From Streptomonospora nanhaiensis (GTDB lineage: Bacteria > Actinomycetota > Actinomycetes > Streptosporangiales > Streptosporangiaceae), in assembly GCF_026642255.1 (NCBI RefSeq), contig NZ_CP113264.1:5766001-5830000 (forward strand): 64,000 bases of DNA, written 5' to 3'. The position numbers and the translations under genes were made by a program. The first letter of the stretch is position 1, and every line of letters begins with the position of its first letter. Of this stretch, positions 49,388 through 57,743 are shown in pieces. Below the pieces are notes generated by a model. That model was not told the origin of the DNA. It saw only the letters and a list, made by a program, of their open reading frames with translations, and did no database searches.

Positions 49388-49562
49388 TGGCCCGCTTGGG
49401 GCACAGCCGCTCGGCACGGCGGACGCCGTCGTGGGACCCGGCGGCGGGCTCCTCCGCCAGCAGGTACAGGAAGTCGTCGTCGCGGACCTCGAACACCTCC
49501 GGCGCCGCGCCCATGCACAGGGCGTTGCTCTCGCACTGGTCGTAGTCGACCTCGACTCGCAT
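49371..49562 (-). CDS. Ferredoxin, P450-type single-cluster
   Basis: 63 residues from the ATG at 49562 behind GAGGGG. Cysteines follow the pattern C-x5-C (C10, C16 in CESNALCMG) and a late CP (LCPKRAI), as in the 3Fe-4S or 4Fe-4S ferredoxins that serve cytochrome P450s. APEVFEV and the acidic DDD stretch agree. It should receive electrons from the reductase encoded convergently. The tail-to-tail overlap of 17 bases means the pair is not cotranscribed, which is unusual for such partners. Confidence 0.88.
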   Translation of the reverse strand: MRVEVDYDQCESNALCMGAAPEVFEVRDDDFLYLLAEEPAAGSHDGVRRAERLCPKRAITVLE

Positions 49563-49784
49563 GCTCGTGTGCCCCTCGCGTGGTCGGTCGCAGGACCCGA
49601 GCCTAAGCCACTTCCCCCGGCCGGGGCAGGGCCTTGTCACCACAGGGACCGAGGGGATTCGCCTATTCGACCCGATTCATAACTTGATGACACAAGTCGG
49701 GCATTCGGTGAACCGTGGACACCGTCCGACTGTCCAACTGTCACGACAGCACGGGCCGTCCGGGCCGTCGTGGAGAGGGGTGGC

Positions 49785-52259
49785 ATGCCGAGCGAACACA
49801 CGGCCGACGGGGGCGCGCAGGGTCCCGGCGGAGGTTCCGGGCACGGTTCCTCCGCCGGGGCCCTGCGCGGGCCCGGGGACACGGCCGGACACGCCGGGAC
49901 GGACGGCCGCCCGGGCCGGCCCGGGGACACGACCCACCCGCACCCGGCGTACCCGCCGCACCAGGCGTACGGCCCGTACCCCGCCCGTGACCGGCAGAGC
50001 TACGCGCAGCTGTACCAGCAGGACTTCTGGGGGGCCAGGACCCGGATCCCCCTGCCCGAGGCGCCCGTGTGGCTCCCCCTCGCGCTCCTCGGCGTGGGCG
50101 TGGTGGCGGCCTTCCTGGCGACGCTCGACCGCCCGGGGCTCGGCATCGTGATCACGGGGGCGGTCGCGGGCCTGACCGCCCTGACGGCGCTGATGGTGCG
50201 TCCCCCCATCCCGGACGGCGCTCCCGGCGGCGCGGACGGCCGCGACGAGGGGCCGGACGGGAACGCCTCCCGGGCGCTTCCGGAGGCGGACGCCCCCGCC
50301 GCGCGGGAGGCGGACGGGGCACGCGCTCCCGGGACCGGCGACGCGGTCCCCGGCGGGGAGGACGGGAGCCCCCGCTCCGGGGAGACGCGTCCCGACGCCT
50401 CCGGCTCCGGGGACACCGGGGGCACCGAATCCGGGCATGACGGTTCCGGGCACGCGGACACCGGGTGTGCGGGGCCGGGGTCTTCCGAAGGACCGGGCCC
50501 GGAGCACGCGCAGGAGACCGGAGACACCCCCGCGGCGGGGACGACCGGCGCCGCGGAGGAGGCCGAGGACGCACAGGAGACCGGCGTCGTGCAGGCACCG
50601 GAGGACGGCTCCGCCGTCGCGGCGGGGACGACCGGCGCAGCACAGGAGGCCGGGGACGCCCGAGAGACCGGGGACGCAGAGGCACAGGAGACCGGCGTCG
50701 CGCAGACACAGGCGGACGCGGACGCCCGGCAGGACGGGGCGGAGCAGCACACGGCCGCCGACACCGGCACCGACCCGTCCGGCCCCGGGCCCACCCGCAC
50801 CGGAACGCCGGACGCCCCGGCGCCGGCCCCCGACACCGGCGCCGCCGGACCGGCGGCCCCGCCCGCCCCCGTCACCGCCCGCGGCGGGGACGCCGGCGAG
50901 CCGCGCCCCGACCGCTACGCCCACGCCTGGTCGGCGGGCTACGGCGTGATCGCCGCCGCCCTGCTCCTCACGGCGGTCCTGCGCGACGCGGGCTGGGTGC
51001 TGTTCTGGACGCTCACCTCGTCCTTCTTCTTCGCCTCGCTCGCGTTCTCCGTACGCAACCCCTCCTCGCGCGAGGGCGCGGTCGGGGTCGTCAGCGGCTC
51101 GCTCGGCCTGTTCCGCAACCTGCCCTCCACCCCCCTGTTCCTGGTGGGCCCCCTGCGCAGCGGCCGCGGACGGCGCCTGGCCGGCCCAGTCCTGCTCACC
51201 ACACTCGTCACCGGCGCGCTCCTGCTCGTCTTCGGCCTGCTGTTCTCCTTCGCCGACGCGGTCTTCGCGAGCTACATCGCGCGGTTGTTCGAGGGGGCGT
51301 TCTCGGGGAGCACGTTCTTCGACGGGTTCTCCCGGCTGTTCGCGATGCTGGCGGCCGTCCTGTTCACCGGGTCCGCCGTCCTGGCCGCCAGGCGCCGCCG
51401 CGCCCCGGGGAACGCACCCGCCCGGCCCGCCGGGGCCGGGCCCGCCTCCCCCTCGCTGCCCGTCTGGGTGTGGACCATCCCGCTCGGCGCGCTGGTCGCC
51501 CTGTTCACCGCGTTCCTCGGGGTGCAGGCAGTCGCCATGTTCGGCGGCGACGACCACGTCCAGCGGGTCGCCGGGGTCACCTACGCCGAGTACGCGCGCC
51601 AGGGCTTCTTCCAGCTGGTGGTCGTCAGCCTGCTGGTGCTGTGCGTCATCGCGGTCGCCGTGTACGTCCTGCCGTCCCGGCCCGCGGCCACCCGGACACT
51701 GCGCAACGCCCTGCTCGGGCTCCTGTGCGTGCTCACCCTGGTCATCCTCGCCTCGGCGATGATGCGGCTCCAGCTCTACATCGACGCCTTCGGCCTGACG
51801 CGGCTGCGGATCAGCGCCGAGGCGTGGATCGTGTGGAGCGCCGGGGTGTTCGGACTGGTGATCGCGGCCGGGGTCCTCAACACCCTGGGCCGCCGCGCCG
51901 CCTGGCTGCCCAGGGGCACCGCGGCCCTGGCCGGCGTCGCCCTGGCGGTGTTCGCCTACGGGAACCCCGACCTGCGCATCGCGGAGAGCCACCACGACCT
52001 GGAGCTGACACAGGTCGACACGTGGTACCTGAGGGACCTGTCCGCCGACGCCCTGCCCGCCCTGGTGGAGCTGGAGGGCGGTGACCGCGCGTGCGCCCTG
52101 AGCGGGATCGCGTACCGCCTGGACGACGCGGGGGAGGAGGGCCTCGCCTCGTGGAACCTGTCGCGGCACCGGGGCCGCGCGCAGCTCGCACAGTTCGCGC
52201 AGACCGGCCCCGCCGACGGCGTCACGGCCCAGGAGGGCCCCTGCCGGGCCCTCTACTGA
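49785..52259 (+). CDS. DUF4153/DUF4173-like polytopic membrane protein
   Basis: 824 residues from the ATG at 49785 behind GGAGAGGGG. About residues 1-65 are disordered and Pro/Gly/His-rich. Two membrane segments follow (WLPLALLGVGVVAAFLATL, IVITGAVAGLTALTALMV). Residues of about 145-375 are a second disordered region with loosely repeated Glu-Thr-Gly units (EDAQETGV, GDARETGD, EAQETGVA). Then come about nine membrane segments with FRNLPSTPLF and LLFSFADAVFASYIARLF, which match DUF4153/DUF4173. After the last segment lies a soluble part with SHHDLELTQVDTWYLRDLSADALPALVELE-type residues. Function unknown; the large repetitive insert is not usual for the family. Confidence 0.78.
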   Translation: MPSEHTADGGAQGPGGGSGHGSSAGALRGPGDTAGHAGTDGRPGRPGDTTHPHPAYPPHQAYGPYPARDRQSYAQLYQQDFWGARTRIPLPEAPVWLPLALLGVGVVAAFLATLDRPGLGIVITGAVAGLTALTALMVRPPIPDGAPGGADGRDEGPDGNASRALPEADAPAAREADGARAPGTGDAVPGGEDGSPRSGETRPDASGSGDTGGTESGHDGSGHADTGCAGPGSSEGPGPEHAQETGDTPAAGTTGAAEEAEDAQETGVVQAPEDGSAVAAGTTGAAQEAGDARETGDAEAQETGVAQTQADADARQDGAEQHTAADTGTDPSGPGPTRTGTPDAPAPAPDTGAAGPAAPPAPVTARGGDAGEPRPDRYAHAWSAGYGVIAAALLLTAVLRDAGWVLFWTLTSSFFFASLAFSVRNPSSREGAVGVVSGSLGLFRNLPSTPLFLVGPLRSGRGRRLAGPVLLTTLVTGALLLVFGLLFSFADAVFASYIARLFEGAFSGSTFFDGFSRLFAMLAAVLFTGSAVLAARRRRAPGNAPARPAGAGPASPSLPVWVWTIPLGALVALFTAFLGVQAVAMFGGDDHVQRVAGVTYAEYARQGFFQLVVVSLLVLCVIAVAVYVLPSRPAATRTLRNALLGLLCVLTLVILASAMMRLQLYIDAFGLTRLRISAEAWIVWSAGVFGLVIAAGVLNTLGRRAAWLPRGTAALAGVALAVFAYGNPDLRIAESHHDLELTQVDTWYLRDLSADALPALVELEGGDRACALSGIAYRLDDAGEEGLASWNLSRHRGRAQLAQFAQTGPADGVTAQEGPCRALY

Positions 52260-52280
52260 GCGCGGGTCCGGGGCCGGAAC

Positions 52281-52332
52281 CCCGTCACGGGGCCCCGGGA
52301 CCGGAGCCGGCCGCCCGGGGCCCCGTGACGGG
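52281..52332. terminator. Bidirectional terminator, 19-bp perfect stem
   Basis: CCCGTCACGGGGCCCCGGG and its complement with a 14-base loop, between two convergent genes. Confidence 0.9.
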
Positions 52333-52349
52333 CGCCCCGAGCTCCGGGC

Positions 52350-53309
52350 TCACTCTCCGGCGAAGCGGTCGGTCGCCTCGACGAGGCGGTCGAGGATGCC
52401 CGGCTCGCTGAAGGCGTGACCGGCGTCGTCCACGATGTGGAACTCCGCTTCGGGCCATGCCTTGTGCAGGTCGTAGGCGGTGCGCACCGGCGTGCACACG
52501 TCGTACCGGCCCTGCACGATCACGCCGGGGATGTGCCGGATCGCTTCGGCCCCGTCCACGAGCTGGTTCGGCTCCAGGAACCCCTTGTTGACGAAGTAGT
52601 GGTTCTCGATACGGGCGAACGCCAGCGCGTACTCCTCGTCCGCGTGGTGCTCCCGCAGGGACGGGTCGGGCACCAGCGTCACCGTGGACCCCTCCCACAC
52701 GCTCCACGCGCGGGCCGCCTCCAGCCGGACCTCCCGGTCGGGGGAGGCCAGGCGCCGCGCGTAGGCGGCGACGAGGTCGTCGCGCTCCTCCTCCGGGATC
52801 GGCGCCAGGTAGGACTCCCACAGGTCCGGGAAGAGGTTCGAGGCGCCCTCCTGGTAGAACCAGCGCAGCTCCTCGTCCCGGAGCGTGAAGATGCCGCGGA
52901 CGACGAGCTCGCTGACGCGCTCCGGGTGCTTCTGCGCGTACGCCAGTGCCAGGCAGCTCCCCCACGAGCCGCCGAAGACCTGCCAGCTCTGCGCGCCGAT
53001 CATCTCGCGCAGGCGCTCCATGTCCTCCACCAGCGCCCACGTGGTGTTGGTGGACAGGTCGGTGTCCATCTGGCCGGCGTGCGGCGTGGAGCGACCGCAG
53101 TTGCGCTGGTCGAACAGCAGGATCCGGTACCGTGCCGGGTCGAACAGCCGCCGGTGGTCGGGGACGCAGCCGCCGCCGGGCCCGCCGTGCAGGAACACCA
53201 CGGGCTTGCCCTCGGGGTTGCCGCACAGCTCCCAGTAGACGCGGTGTCCGTCGCCGACGTCGAGCATGCCCGAGTCGTACGGCTCGATGGGCGGGTACAG
53301 AGTGCGCAA
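52350..53309 (-). CDS. pip: Prolyl aminopeptidase
   Basis: 319 residues. The TTG at 53309 follows GGAAAGGG and begins with RTLYPPIEPYDSG, the standard start of the family. HGGPGGG (oxyanion), FDQRNCGRSTPH, the nucleophile FGGSWGSCLAL, the acid in VQGRYDVCTP and the histidine in DDAGHAFSE complete an S33 peptidase. It removes N-terminal proline from peptides in the cytoplasm. It stands alone between two hairpins. Confidence 0.93.
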   Translation of the reverse strand: MRTLYPPIEPYDSGMLDVGDGHRVYWELCGNPEGKPVVFLHGGPGGGCVPDHRRLFDPARYRILLFDQRNCGRSTPHAGQMDTDLSTNTTWALVEDMERLREMIGAQSWQVFGGSWGSCLALAYAQKHPERVSELVVRGIFTLRDEELRWFYQEGASNLFPDLWESYLAPIPEEERDDLVAAYARRLASPDREVRLEAARAWSVWEGSTVTLVPDPSLREHHADEEYALAFARIENHYFVNKGFLEPNQLVDGAEAIRHIPGVIVQGRYDVCTPVRTAYDLHKAWPEAEFHIVDDAGHAFSEPGILDRLVEATDRFAGE

Positions 53310-53335
53310 GGCGTGAGCCCTTTCCTGTATGCGGC

Positions 53336-53359
53336 CTCCCGCCGGGGTCCCGGCGGGAG
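53336..53359 (-). terminator. Possible terminator of the DUF4429-SHOCT gene
   Basis: A 10-bp stem (CTCCCGCCGG) with a 4-base loop, 130 bases past the stop of the leftward gene and 27 bases before the pip start. It could also act on pip. Confidence 0.4.
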
Positions 53360-53488
53360 CTGGGGATGGTGTGCGGGGGCGCGCCGGGAGCTCCGGCCGC
53401 GCCCGCGGGCGGACCGCGGCGGAGCGCGCCGGGCCGGCCCGCCCACCGCCGTCCCGGGCCCGGCCGGTCCCGGGGCGCCGGAACGCGG

Positions 53489-54385
53489 TCAGAGCCGGTC
53501 GAGGAGCTGCGCCTTCTTCGCGCTGAACTCCTCGTCGGTGAGCAGCCCCTCGGAGTGGAGGCGCCCGAGTTCGCGGATCGTGGCGAAGACCGCCTCGCCT
53601 CCGCCGTCGTCGGCCTGGGGGCCGGCGCCGGCGCCCAGGGCCGCGGGACCCTCCCCCGGTACGTCCGCGGCCCGGATGTGGGCGTTGAGGGTGGCCGCCA
53701 TCAGCAGCGTCTCCTCACTGCCCTTCGTCCCGTGCGAGGCCAGGGTGAAGAAGTCGTTCGCGAGCTCGGTCGCCCCCGGGAGGGTGACGCCGCGCAGCAC
53801 GATCCGCAGGTGGCCCTCGGTGACGTCCACGGGGGGCCGCCACTCCGCCTCCAGGACCTCGGACAGCCGGTAGTCGCGGGCCTTCTCCTTCTCCTTGGCC
53901 GTGCTGGCCAGCCAGCCGTCCCACTGCAGGCGCACCCGGGCGCCGTCGAAGGACGCCGAGCCCTCCGCGGTGCGGACCTGGAGAGGGGGCTTGCCGACCA
54001 GTCCCAGGGCGACCTGCCGGGGGTCGAGCTCCCCGGCGAGGGTCTCCCCGGCGTAGCGGGCCGAGGAGGCGATCTGCTCGGAGAGGTACTCCGCGACGAG
54101 CTCCGTGTCGTGGGGGCCGGTGAGCAGCAGCGGGGTGGAGGAGTCCCGGCCGGGGAACCCCAGGGCCGCGTACGGGTCGGCGCCGTCCGCGAGCCCGAGG
54201 CGCAGGCGCCACCCGTGCTTGCGGTCGCCCCGGTCGAAATCCACCTCGCGGACGGCCGCCAACGGCACCGTGCAGCTTCCCAGGGACTTGAGCAGCGTGG
54301 GGACCTTGCGGCCGGACTCGAAACGGATGCGGACCGTCTCGTCGTCGATCCGCCAGGTTCCGTGGTGTCCGCGCAGTTCCTCCAT
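53489..54385 (-). CDS. DUF4429 protein with C-terminal SHOCT domain
   Basis: 298 residues from the ATG at 54385 (AGGA before it). Two DUF4429-like units are visible: GHHGTWRIDDETVRIRFESG ... IPLAAVREVDF-type residues in the first 95, and a second unit from GSASFDGARVRLQWDG. The last 30 residues (IRELGRLHSEGLLTDEEFSAKKAQLLDRL) are a SHOCT helix pair. The domain order is common in actinomycetes. The first unit resembles a PH-like fold. No enzyme motif or membrane segment is present; the role is unknown. It is divergent from the acyl-CoA synthetase. Confidence 0.85.
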   Translation of the reverse strand: MEELRGHHGTWRIDDETVRIRFESGRKVPTLLKSLGSCTVPLAAVREVDFDRGDRKHGWRLRLGLADGADPYAALGFPGRDSSTPLLLTGPHDTELVAEYLSEQIASSARYAGETLAGELDPRQVALGLVGKPPLQVRTAEGSASFDGARVRLQWDGWLASTAKEKEKARDYRLSEVLEAEWRPPVDVTEGHLRIVLRGVTLPGATELANDFFTLASHGTKGSEETLLMAATLNAHIRAADVPGEGPAALGAGAGPQADDGGGEAVFATIRELGRLHSEGLLTDEEFSAKKAQLLDRL

Positions 54386-54546
54386 GTCCACACATCCTAG
54401 AGCCAGCCGGGGCGCCCCCAGGGGAGGCGTCGGGGGCGCGCATCCCGGGTAGGACCAGCGGGGCACACCCGTTCCACCGCCCTCTCCGGGCGGAGTCCGC
54501 GGACAGTGCGGTCGGCGCCCTGTCCCTGAACCGGAGGTCGCCAGAC

Positions 54547-56265
54547 ATGTCGAGAGAGATGGCCGCCGAGGGCGCCGCGGAGTTCCGTGCCGCACGGGAC
54601 CTGCTCCTGGCGCACCGCACGGACCAGGAGGCCGCCCACCGCGAGTTCACCTGGCCGAGACCGGACGTGTTCAACTGGGCGCTGGACTACTTCGACGAGG
54701 TCGCCGAGCGGCGCCCGGACCGGACCGCCCTGTGGATCGTGGAGGACGACGGCAGCGAGGCCAGGTACACCTACCGCCACCTGTCGGAGCGCTCGAACCA
54801 GGTGGCGAACTGGCTGCTCGGCCAGGGCGTCCGCGCCGGCGACCGGATCATGGTGATGCTCGGCAACCAGGTGGAGCTGTGGGAGACCACCCTGGCGGCG
54901 GTCAAGCTCGGGGCGGTCGTCACGCCGACGGCCACCGCCCTGTCCGAGGGCGACCTGGTGGACAGGCTGGAGCGGGGAGAGATCGCGCACGTGGTCTGCT
55001 CGGTCGCCGAGACCGATAAGTTCGCGCAGCTCAGAGGCCACTGGACGCGGATCTGCGTGGGGTACATGGACGGGTGGCTGAGCTACGCCGACTCCGAGCA
55101 CGCCGCCCTGGAGTTCCACCCCCCTCACCACGCCGGCCCGGACGACCCGCTCCTGCTGTACTTCACGTCCGGGACGACGTCGCGGCCCAAGCTGGTCACC
55201 CACACGCAGCGGTCCTATCCCGTGGGCCACCTGTCCACCATGTACTGGCTGGGCGTCCGCCCCGGCGACATCCACCTCAACGTGTCCTCCCCCGGGTGGG
55301 GCAAGCACGCCTACAGCAGCGTGTTCGGGCCGTGGAACGCCGAGGCGACGGTCCTGGTCGTCAACCAGGAGCGGTTCGACCCCGGACGGCTGCTCGACGA
55401 GGTGGTGCGCTGCGGCGTGGACACCCTGTGCGCACCGCCCACCGTGTGGCGGATGCTCGTCCAGGCCGACCCGGCCGGGTGGAAGGTGGGGCTGCGCGAG
55501 GCGCTGTCCGCCGGCGAGCCGCTCAACCCCGAGGTGGTCGACCGGGTGCGGGAGGCGTGGGGGCTGACCGTCCGCGACGGGTTCGGCCAGACCGAGACGA
55601 CGCTGGTCATCGGCAACGGGCCTGGCCAGGAGGTCCTCCCCGGGTCGATGGGGCGGCCCATGCCCGGCTACGACATCGTGCTGGCCGACCCGGTCACCGA
55701 CGAGCCGTCCGACACCGGGCAGATCTGCGTGGACATGACCCGGAGTCCCGTCGGGGTCATGAAGGGGTACGACGACGACCCGGCCCTCACCCGGGAACTG
55801 ACCCGTCGGGGGCGCTATCGCACCGGTGACATCGCGAGCCGGGATTCGACCGGGCACATTACCTATATCGGTCGGATCGACGATGTTTTCAAGGCCTCGG
55901 ATTACCGCATCTCACCCTTTGAACTCGAAAGCGTCCTGCTCGAGCACGAATACGTGGCCGAGGCCGCGGTGGTGCCCTCGCCGGATCCGCTGCGCCTGTC
56001 GGTCGCCAAGGCGTACGTGACCCCGACCGAGGGGGCGCCGCCCGACGCGGCCACGGCGCGGGCCATCCTGCTCCACGCCCGCACGCGGCTGTCGCCGTAC
56101 AAGAGGGTCCGCCGCCTGGAGTTCGCCGACCTGCCCAAGACCGTGTCCGGTAAGATCCGCCGCGTGCAGCTGCGCGCGGCGGAGTCCGAACGCGGCGCGG
56201 TCGTCGACGGCACCCGCAATCCGCACGAGTTCTGGGAGGAGGACCTCCCGGGCCTGAAGGACTGA
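54547..56265 (+). CDS. Acyl-CoA synthetase (AMP-forming, medium-chain type)
   Basis: 572 residues from the ATG at 54547 behind CCGGAGG. FNWALDYFDEVAERRPD near the start, LYFTSGTTSRPK (ATP loop), GFGQTETT, YRTGDIA, GRIDDVFKASDYRISPFELE and LPKTVSGKIRR (catalytic lysine) mark the ANL superfamily, closest to the ACSM/medium-chain branch. It activates a carboxylic acid as the CoA thioester. A patch at about 55,815-55,935, around the hinge, uses far more A/T-ending codons than the rest. There is no operon partner; the DAHP synthase follows after 239 bases. Confidence 0.9.
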   Translation: MSREMAAEGAAEFRAARDLLLAHRTDQEAAHREFTWPRPDVFNWALDYFDEVAERRPDRTALWIVEDDGSEARYTYRHLSERSNQVANWLLGQGVRAGDRIMVMLGNQVELWETTLAAVKLGAVVTPTATALSEGDLVDRLERGEIAHVVCSVAETDKFAQLRGHWTRICVGYMDGWLSYADSEHAALEFHPPHHAGPDDPLLLYFTSGTTSRPKLVTHTQRSYPVGHLSTMYWLGVRPGDIHLNVSSPGWGKHAYSSVFGPWNAEATVLVVNQERFDPGRLLDEVVRCGVDTLCAPPTVWRMLVQADPAGWKVGLREALSAGEPLNPEVVDRVREAWGLTVRDGFGQTETTLVIGNGPGQEVLPGSMGRPMPGYDIVLADPVTDEPSDTGQICVDMTRSPVGVMKGYDDDPALTRELTRRGRYRTGDIASRDSTGHITYIGRIDDVFKASDYRISPFELESVLLEHEYVAEAAVVPSPDPLRLSVAKAYVTPTEGAPPDAATARAILLHARTRLSPYKRVRRLEFADLPKTVSGKIRRVQLRAAESERGAVVDGTRNPHEFWEEDLPGLKD

Positions 56266-56275
56266 GCCCCCGGGC

Positions 56276-56294
56276 CCGGACGGCGGTTCCGTCC
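56276..56294 (+). terminator. Weak hairpin after the acyl-CoA synthetase gene
   Basis: A 7-bp stem (CGGACGG) with a 5-base loop, 10 bases past the stop. Confidence 0.4.
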
Positions 56295-56504
56295 GCCATT
56301 GCCGCGGATTTCCACGGGAATGGCGTCCCACATCGCGAGACACCCGATTTCCCCCCTCGGCGGGTGTGGCGTTTCCCATCCCGTGACCGGCGCCGGTGTT
56401 CCGGATCGACGCCTCCCCGCACGCACGGCCGCGCTAGTGTTTTCGTGGCGACAGCGTGACAGCAGTGCGATACATGGACAGACGGGACCAAGGGGAACTA
56501 CACG

Positions 56505-57566
56505 ATGCCGAGCACCAACGACACACGGGTGGCGAGTTACAAGCCGCTCATCGCCCCCCGGGACCTGCTCGCAGAACTCCCGCTGGGCCCGGACCGCAGC
56601 GCCCTGGTGGAGGAGTCCCGCGCCGAGGTCAAGCGCGTCCTGGACGGTGAGGACGACCGGCTCCTGGTCGTCGTCGGCCCCTGCTCGGTGCACGACCCCG
56701 AGTCCGCCCTGGACTACGCCCGCCGGCTGGCCGAGCTGGTGCCCTCCCTGCGCGACGACCTGTGCGTGGTGATGCGCGTGTACTTCGAGAAGCCGCGCAC
56801 CACCGTCGGCTGGAAGGGCCTCATCAACGACCCGCACCTGGACGACACCTACGACGTCCACCACGGCCTGCGCACCGCCCGCAAGCTCCTCCTCGACATC
56901 AACTCCCTCGGCCTGCCCGCCGGGACCGAGTTCCTCGACCCCATCACCCCGCAGTACATCGCCGACGTCGTCTCCTGGGGGGCCATCGGCGCCCGCACCA
57001 CGGAGAGCCAGGTGCACCGCCAGCTCAGCAGCGGCCTGAGCACCCCCGTGGGCTTCAAGAACGGCACGGACGGCGACGTGCAGGTCGCGGTGGACGCGGT
57101 CGGCGCGGCCTCCGCCTCGCACACCTTCTTCGGCGTCGACCCGGCCGGGGCCGGGTCGGTCGTCGTCACGGAGGGGAACCCGGACTGCCACGTGATCCTG
57201 CGCGGCGGCCGCAGCGGCCCCAACTTCGACACGGAGCCGGTCGGGGCCGCCCTCGACGTCATCGAGAACGCGGGCCTGCCCCGGCGCCTCATGATCGACG
57301 CCAGCCACGCCAACAGCGGCAAGGACCACAAGCGCCAGCCGGGCGTGGCCTCCGCGATCGCGGCCCAGGTCGCCGCGGGCCAGAAGGGCGTCATCGGCGT
57401 CATGCTGGAGAGCTTCATCGTCGAGGGCGCCCAGAAGCTCGGCGACCCCGCCGACCTCACCTACGGCCAGTCGATCACCGACAAGTGCATGGGGTGGGAG
57501 ACCACCGGCGAGGTGCTGAACCAGCTCGCCGAGGCCGTGCGCAAGCGCCGCGAGAACGCCGCCTGA
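56505..57566 (+). CDS. 3-deoxy-7-phosphoheptulonate synthase, class I (AroG/F type)
   Basis: 353 residues from the ATG at 56505. The class I motifs VVVGPCSVHDPESALDYARRL (start), EKPRTTVGWKGLINDP, GARTTESQVHRQLSSGLS, VGFKNGTDG and DASHANSGKDHKRQ are complete. It joins phosphoenolpyruvate and erythrose-4-phosphate as the first step of the shikimate pathway. Many actinomycetes depend on the unrelated class II enzyme, so this may be an additional isozyme for aromatic amino acids or secondary metabolites. It is monocistronic with its own terminator. A low-GC leader of 200 bases before it may hold the promoter. Confidence 0.93.
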   Translation: MPSTNDTRVASYKPLIAPRDLLAELPLGPDRSALVEESRAEVKRVLDGEDDRLLVVVGPCSVHDPESALDYARRLAELVPSLRDDLCVVMRVYFEKPRTTVGWKGLINDPHLDDTYDVHHGLRTARKLLLDINSLGLPAGTEFLDPITPQYIADVVSWGAIGARTTESQVHRQLSSGLSTPVGFKNGTDGDVQVAVDAVGAASASHTFFGVDPAGAGSVVVTEGNPDCHVILRGGRSGPNFDTEPVGAALDVIENAGLPRRLMIDASHANSGKDHKRQPGVASAIAAQVAAGQKGVIGVMLESFIVEGAQKLGDPADLTYGQSITDKCMGWETTGEVLNQLAEAVRKRRENAA

Positions 57567-57578
57567 CGCACCCGGGGC

Positions 57579-57599
57579 GCCCGTCCGGGGCGGACGGGC
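57579..57599 (+). terminator. Short hairpin after the DAHP synthase gene
   Basis: An 8-bp stem (GCCCGTCC) with a 5-base loop, 12 bases after the stop. Confidence 0.55.
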
Positions 57600-57638
57600 C
57601 CGGCGGACGCCGTCCGCGGACGCGGCCGGTTCCGCGAC

Positions 57639-57670
57639 GGCGGCCGGTTCCACGGTCGGAACCGGCCGCC
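57639..57670. terminator. Hairpin terminator between convergent genes
   Basis: A perfect 13-bp stem (GGCGGCCGGTTCC) with a 6-base loop, between the DAHP synthase and the leftward amidohydrolase gene. Confidence 0.75.
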
Positions 57671-57743
57671 GGTCCGGGGCTGACCTCCGGCGCGCGCCCC
57701 GCCCCTCTGCTCCGCATGGCGCCCGGGGGCCGCCGACCGGTCC

